Origin: RHLJ01 sp965247355
GTDB lineage: Bacteria > Bacteroidota > Rhodothermia > Balneolales > Balneolaceae
Assembly (NCBI GenBank): GCA_965247355.1
Contig: OZ252011.1
Span: 1,736,001-1,800,000 of the forward strand
Direction of reading: 5' to 3'
DNA length: 64,000 nucleotides
A program made the position numbers and the translations under genes. Every line of letters starts with the position of its first letter. The first letter of the stretch is position 1. Below, one piece after another: positions 60,905-64,000 of this stretch. Below the pieces are notes generated by a model that was given only the letters and a program-made list of their open reading frames with translations, ran no database searches and was not told the DNA's origin.

Positions 60905-61957
60905 ATGGCTGACGAAAATAAATTAAAAGCACTCGACATTGCAGTAGGTCAAATTGAAAAACAACACGGAAAGGGAACCATCATGAAGCTGGGCGATGAT
61001 GCCCATCAGGATGTAGATGTAATTTCTACTGGTTCTATTATGGTGGATTATGCGCTAGGTGTACAGGGTGTTCCAAGAGGTAGAATCACTGAAATTTATG
61101 GTCCAGAAGCCAGTGGTAAAACAACGCTGGCACTTCAGGTAATTGCTCAGGCACAAAAAAATGGTGGTTATGCTGCCTTTATTGATGCTGAGCATGCTTT
61201 TGATCCAAGATATGCACGAGCGCTCGGTATCAACACTGAAGAGTTATTGGTTTCTCAGCCTGATAGTGGAGAGCAAGCGCTTGAAATCACTGAAACCCTG
61301 ATTCGCTCCGGAGCCCTCGACGTAATCGTTGTTGATTCTGTTGCCGCACTGGTTCCACGAGCTGAAATTGAAGGTGAAATGGGAGATTCTCATATGGGAC
61401 TTCAGGCTCGCTTGATGTCTCAGGCTCTTAGAAAAATCACAGGTATCGTAAATAAAACAGCTACCTCTTGTATTTTCATTAATCAGGTACGGGAAAAAAT
61501 TGGTGTGATGTTTGGTAACCCTGAAACCACTACCGGTGGACGCGCCCTTAAATTCTACTCTTCAGTACGTTTGGATATCCGACGTATCGGTGCACTTAAG
61601 AAAGGTGATGAAGTAATCGGAAACCGAACTAAAGTGAAAGTAGCCAAAAATAAAGTCGCTCCTCCTTTCAAAGTGGTTGAATTCAATATTATGTACGGAA
61701 AAGGAATCTCGAGAATTGCTGAAGTACTGGATTTGGCTGTTGATTATGACATCATTCAAAAACGTGGTAGCTGGTTCCGGTACGATGGGGAGCCTATTGG
61801 GCAGGGCGCTGATGCCGCAATGCAATTCCTTGAAGAGGATTCAGAGCTTTGCGATAAGATTGAAAAAATAGTCCGCGACCGCCTCAGAGGTATTGTACCA
61901 CAGGATGAGGCAGAAGATAAAGCAGAAGAAAAAGAAGCTGCTGTTGCAGAAGCCTGA
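60905..61957 (+). CDS. recA: recombinase RecA
   Basis: RecA drives homologous recombination and the SOS response. I use the ATG at 60905-60907 (MADENKLKALD), which gives 350 aa; the frame back to the TTG at 60848 adds 19 residues. The Walker A GPEASGKTT, the DVIVVDSVAALVPRAEIEGEMGDSH region, the NQVREKIGVMFGNPETTTGGRALKFYSS loop (split) and an acidic tail are all normal. recX follows and overlaps the end. Confidence 0.97.
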   Translation: MADENKLKALDIAVGQIEKQHGKGTIMKLGDDAHQDVDVISTGSIMVDYALGVQGVPRGRITEIYGPEASGKTTLALQVIAQAQKNGGYAAFIDAEHAFDPRYARALGINTEELLVSQPDSGEQALEITETLIRSGALDVIVVDSVAALVPRAEIEGEMGDSHMGLQARLMSQALRKITGIVNKTATSCIFINQVREKIGVMFGNPETTTGGRALKFYSSVRLDIRRIGALKKGDEVIGNRTKVKVAKNKVAPPFKVVEFNIMYGKGISRIAEVLDLAVDYDIIQKRGSWFRYDGEPIGQGADAAMQFLEEDSELCDKIEKIVRDRLRGIVPQDEAEDKAEEKEAAVAEA

Positions 61958-62630
61958 TAAAAAAAGATATGATGAGGGGGTCGCTAAGCTACTTCCCTCT
62001 CCTATTTCTGAAATTAAAGTTCAGAAAAAAAACACCTACCGCTTTTCTTTATTTGTTGAAAACCAATTTCTTGTAGGAGTTTCAGACTCTACTCTCACCA
62101 CGTTTAACTTAAAAAAAGGCACCCTTCTTACTCTATCCTTACTCAAGGATATTCTCAAGAAAGAAGATATATGGGCGATTAAAGAATATTGTATTCGATT
62201 ACTAGGTAGACGTGATCATGCAAGAAATGAATTAAGAGATAAAGCCCGCAAAAAAGGATTTCCGGCACAGGCCATTGAAGAAGTATTAGATGAACTCACG
62301 GATAAGAAGTATATCAATAATGCTTCATTCGCCAAAAAATTCGCTCTCGATAAATTTGAGTTCAATAAATGGGGACCAAATAAAATAAGATCAGAATTGT
62401 TTAAAAAAGGGATTTCTAAAGCAGAAATTAATCGTGTAATTGATGATATCTCTGCATCAAAGCAAACAGATGTAGTACGTGATTTGATTCAAAAGAATAA
62501 AAGAAAATTTCTAAGAGCTGAACCCGCGAAACGGAAAAAGAAAATCTTCGATTTTTTGTTGCGAAAGGGCTATGATTCAAATACTATTCTAACACAAATG
62601 CCAAAGCTGCTAGAGATCATAGAAGAATGA
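61944..62630 (+). CDS. recX: regulatory protein RecX
   Basis: RecX modulates RecA filaments. The product shows the RecX helical repeats: WAIKEYCIRLLGRRDHARNELRDKARKKGF, AIEEVLDELTDKKYINNASFAKKFA and KWGPNKIRSELFKKGISKAEINRVI. The frame is open from 61893 and overlaps the end of recA; no good ATG occurs near the conserved part, so I propose the TTG at 61944-61946. The start remains uncertain (the ATG at 61893 is possible). It overlaps recA and precedes the transporter gene by an ATGA overlap. Confidence 0.88.
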   Translation: MQKPDKKRYDEGVAKLLPSPISEIKVQKKNTYRFSLFVENQFLVGVSDSTLTTFNLKKGTLLTLSLLKDILKKEDIWAIKEYCIRLLGRRDHARNELRDKARKKGFPAQAIEEVLDELTDKKYINNASFAKKFALDKFEFNKWGPNKIRSELFKKGISKAEINRVIDDISASKQTDVVRDLIQKNKRKFLRAEPAKRKKKIFDFLLRKGYDSNTILTQMPKLLEIIEE

Positions 62631-63724
62631 AAAACATCACACTTGAACGGGTCGTACGTTTTGCGGTAGGAGCAACTGCTCTTGGCGTAGTGGGGTTGAT
62701 TTTATATAACTACAGTACCTTAGTTGCATACTTGGTTTTGGCTATGATCTTAAGCTACATTCTGGACCCATTAGTTAATCGCCTTCAAAGGATGGGACTA
62801 AATAGAACGCTTGGAATTACCCTTACTCTTTCTGCAGTCATTTTGTTTGTGGTTTATATCTCCACCAATGTAATTCCGATATTTGTTGCGGAGATGATTG
62901 AACTCGCTAACAGTTTGAGTATTGAAAATATTCAGAGAATCGCCAGCAACATAGAGGCAAGGCTTACAAGTCAGTATGAGTTTATTCCTGAAAACTTTCT
63001 CGAAGATAAGGTCTCTGCTGTAATTATTGAATTATTTGATTTTGGAAGATTGTCTACCGTTTTAAGTGATGTTGTAGGTGTTTTTACTAATATTTTCTCT
63101 GCTGTTTTAGTTGTTCCATTTGCTGCCTTTTTCTTTTTAAAAGACGGAACTAAAATCCGTAGAGATATACTCACACTTATACCCAACAAGTATTTTGAGA
63201 CCTCTCTTACTTTGATTGATAAGATTGAAAAGAGACTTGGACTTTACTTTAGAAGTGTTCTTTTGCAAAGTATTTTAGTGGCATTCACTTCATGGTCTAC
63301 CCTAAGCATTGCCGGCTTGGATAACTCACTTTCCGTTGGTATCTCGGTTGGTATCGCAAATACTATTCCTTATTTCGGCCCAATCATTGGATACCTCCTT
63401 TCTATCATCATCTCCATTATTGAAACCGGTGATTTCTCTCTTGTTTTAGTATGTATGATTGCAATTTTTGTGGTTCAAATGCTGGATAATCTGGTATTTC
63501 AACCTTTTTTGTTTTCCCGTTCTGCAGATATGCATCCGGTAGCCATTTTGTTCATTATCCTTGTTGGAGCAGAAACTGCTGGTATACTGGGAATGCTGAT
63601 AGCTATACCTATTGCTACCGTGATTAAAATTACTATCAATCAGGTTTCATGGAGCTTCAATAACTATCAGGTTTTTAGAATTGAAGCACCGCCCCCTCAA
63701 CCTTCCCCACCTCAAATTACTTAA
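62627..63724 (+). CDS. AI-2E family (PerM-like) transporter
   Basis: The 365-aa membrane protein has the AI-2E/PerM pattern: LAMILSYILDPLVNRLQRMGLNRTLGI near the N-terminus, a soluble linker, and the late GLDNSLSVGISVGIANTIPYFGPIIGYLLS helix region (both split). Seven to eight helices are predicted by eye. The substrate is unknown in most members. It overlaps recX by four bases (ATGA) and is followed by purN. Confidence 0.9.
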   Translation: MKNITLERVVRFAVGATALGVVGLILYNYSTLVAYLVLAMILSYILDPLVNRLQRMGLNRTLGITLTLSAVILFVVYISTNVIPIFVAEMIELANSLSIENIQRIASNIEARLTSQYEFIPENFLEDKVSAVIIELFDFGRLSTVLSDVVGVFTNIFSAVLVVPFAAFFFLKDGTKIRRDILTLIPNKYFETSLTLIDKIEKRLGLYFRSVLLQSILVAFTSWSTLSIAGLDNSLSVGISVGIANTIPYFGPIIGYLLSIIISIIETGDFSLVLVCMIAIFVVQMLDNLVFQPFLFSRSADMHPVAILFIILVGAETAGILGMLIAIPIATVIKITINQVSWSFNNYQVFRIEAPPPQPSPPQIT

Positions 63725-63800
63725 AACTCCTGCTGCCGATACACCGAAAGTTTTCCTATCTTCAGAAAGCACTTCAGCAACATTTAAAGATCAGGCTCTT

Positions 63801-64000
63801 TTGAAGAACATTGTTGTTTTTGCCTCAGGTTCAGGCTCAAACTTTCAATCCATTATTGACGCAGTTCAGACTGGCAAAATACATGCCCGTATTACCGGAC
63901 TTATCTCTAATAAAGATGGAATTAAAGCGCTGGATCGGGCTTCAAGCAATTCAATTCCAACAGCTATTCTCTCTGAAAACGAATTCTTCTCTTTCAAAGA
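63801..64000 (+). CDS. purN: phosphoribosylglycinamide formyltransferase, N-terminal part
   Basis: The frame from TTG 63801-63803 reads MKNIVVFASGSGSNFQSIIDAVQTGK and runs to the window's right edge. VFASGSGSNFQSIID is the N-terminal phosphate-binding loop of PurN, which transfers a formyl group to glycinamide ribonucleotide in purine synthesis. The gene is cut by the window after about 66 residues. The frame is also open upstream to the end of the transporter gene, so an earlier start is possible. Confidence 0.85.
   Translation, partial: MKNIVVFASGSGSNFQSIIDAVQTGKIHARITGLISNKDGIKALDRASSNSIPTAILSENEFFSFK

Noticed and set aside
61562..61825. Minus-strand frame over recA
   Set aside because: Shadow of recA; no start context or motif.

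Overview
The window is a gene-dense chromosomal segment of about 40% GC with no rRNA, tRNA, prophage or CRISPR array that I could find. The gene content suggests a marine or halophilic member of the Balneolales/Rhodothermota (wider Bacteroidota relatives). Indicators are TonB-dependent receptors, a carboxypeptidase-regulatory-domain protein, DUF4386, ThuA and CE15 proteins, a Lacal_2735-type small protein, PdxB, an ECF sigma factor with a two-helix membrane partner, and frequent GTG/TTG starts. This placement is inferred from protein families; no marker gene was searched.

Layout. 1-6.4 kb: end of pgsA, pgpA, pyrE, miaB, an orphan membrane protein, then rpoN and a DUF3109 gene on the minus strand. 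6.5-10.1 kb: a periplasmic M16 peptidase, a structured non-coding region ending in a strong terminator, and a DUF985 cupin. 10.1-15.1 kb (minus): two tandem LVIVD-repeat lipoproteins, each with its own near-identical terminator, behind a DUF305 lipoprotein. 15.3-19.7 kb: phosphoglucomutase, a small secreted protein, and a BtuB-like receptor under a cobalamin riboswitch. 19.7-27.9 kb (minus): GAF histidine kinase, dprA, obgE, accD (without its zinc-ribbon cysteines), tsaB, dihydroorotase, a REP-associated tyrosine transposase with REP-like palindromes, and a CDF metal transporter whose 3' end is duplicated on the far side of the transposase.

28-45 kb: a small operon (TfoX-like, DUF2461, YciI), a secreted hotdog fusion, xseA, a porin-like barrel, a D-amino-acid oxidase, pheA, an ECF sigma pair, azurin, a quinone-oxidoreductase/DUF4386 pair, a cyclase-TolB-TPR-AraC regulator, a GGCT-like gene, ThuA and a CE15 esterase. 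45-53 kb (mostly minus): a 55-aa Lacal_2735 gene, a AAA+ ATPase, then an operon running pspA, a short PspA-like paralogue, a coiled-coil membrane protein, enoyl-CoA hydratase and a CNNM/CorC protein, with thymidine phosphorylase upstream. 53-64 kb: pdxB, a secreted HExxH protein, a small lipoprotein, tatD, an N-acetylglucosamine-kinase-like gene, tryptophan 2,3-dioxygenase, a zinc-ribbon membrane protein, kynureninase, a carboxypeptidase-regulatory-domain protein, recA behind a Gram-positive-type LexA box, recX, an AI-2E-family transporter and the start of purN.

Most genes are housekeeping. The accessory interest lies in the 9.3-kb RNA candidate, the LVIVD/DUF305 locus, the RAYT locus, the PspA-family membrane module, the multidomain cyclase regulator and the cysteine-free AccD.
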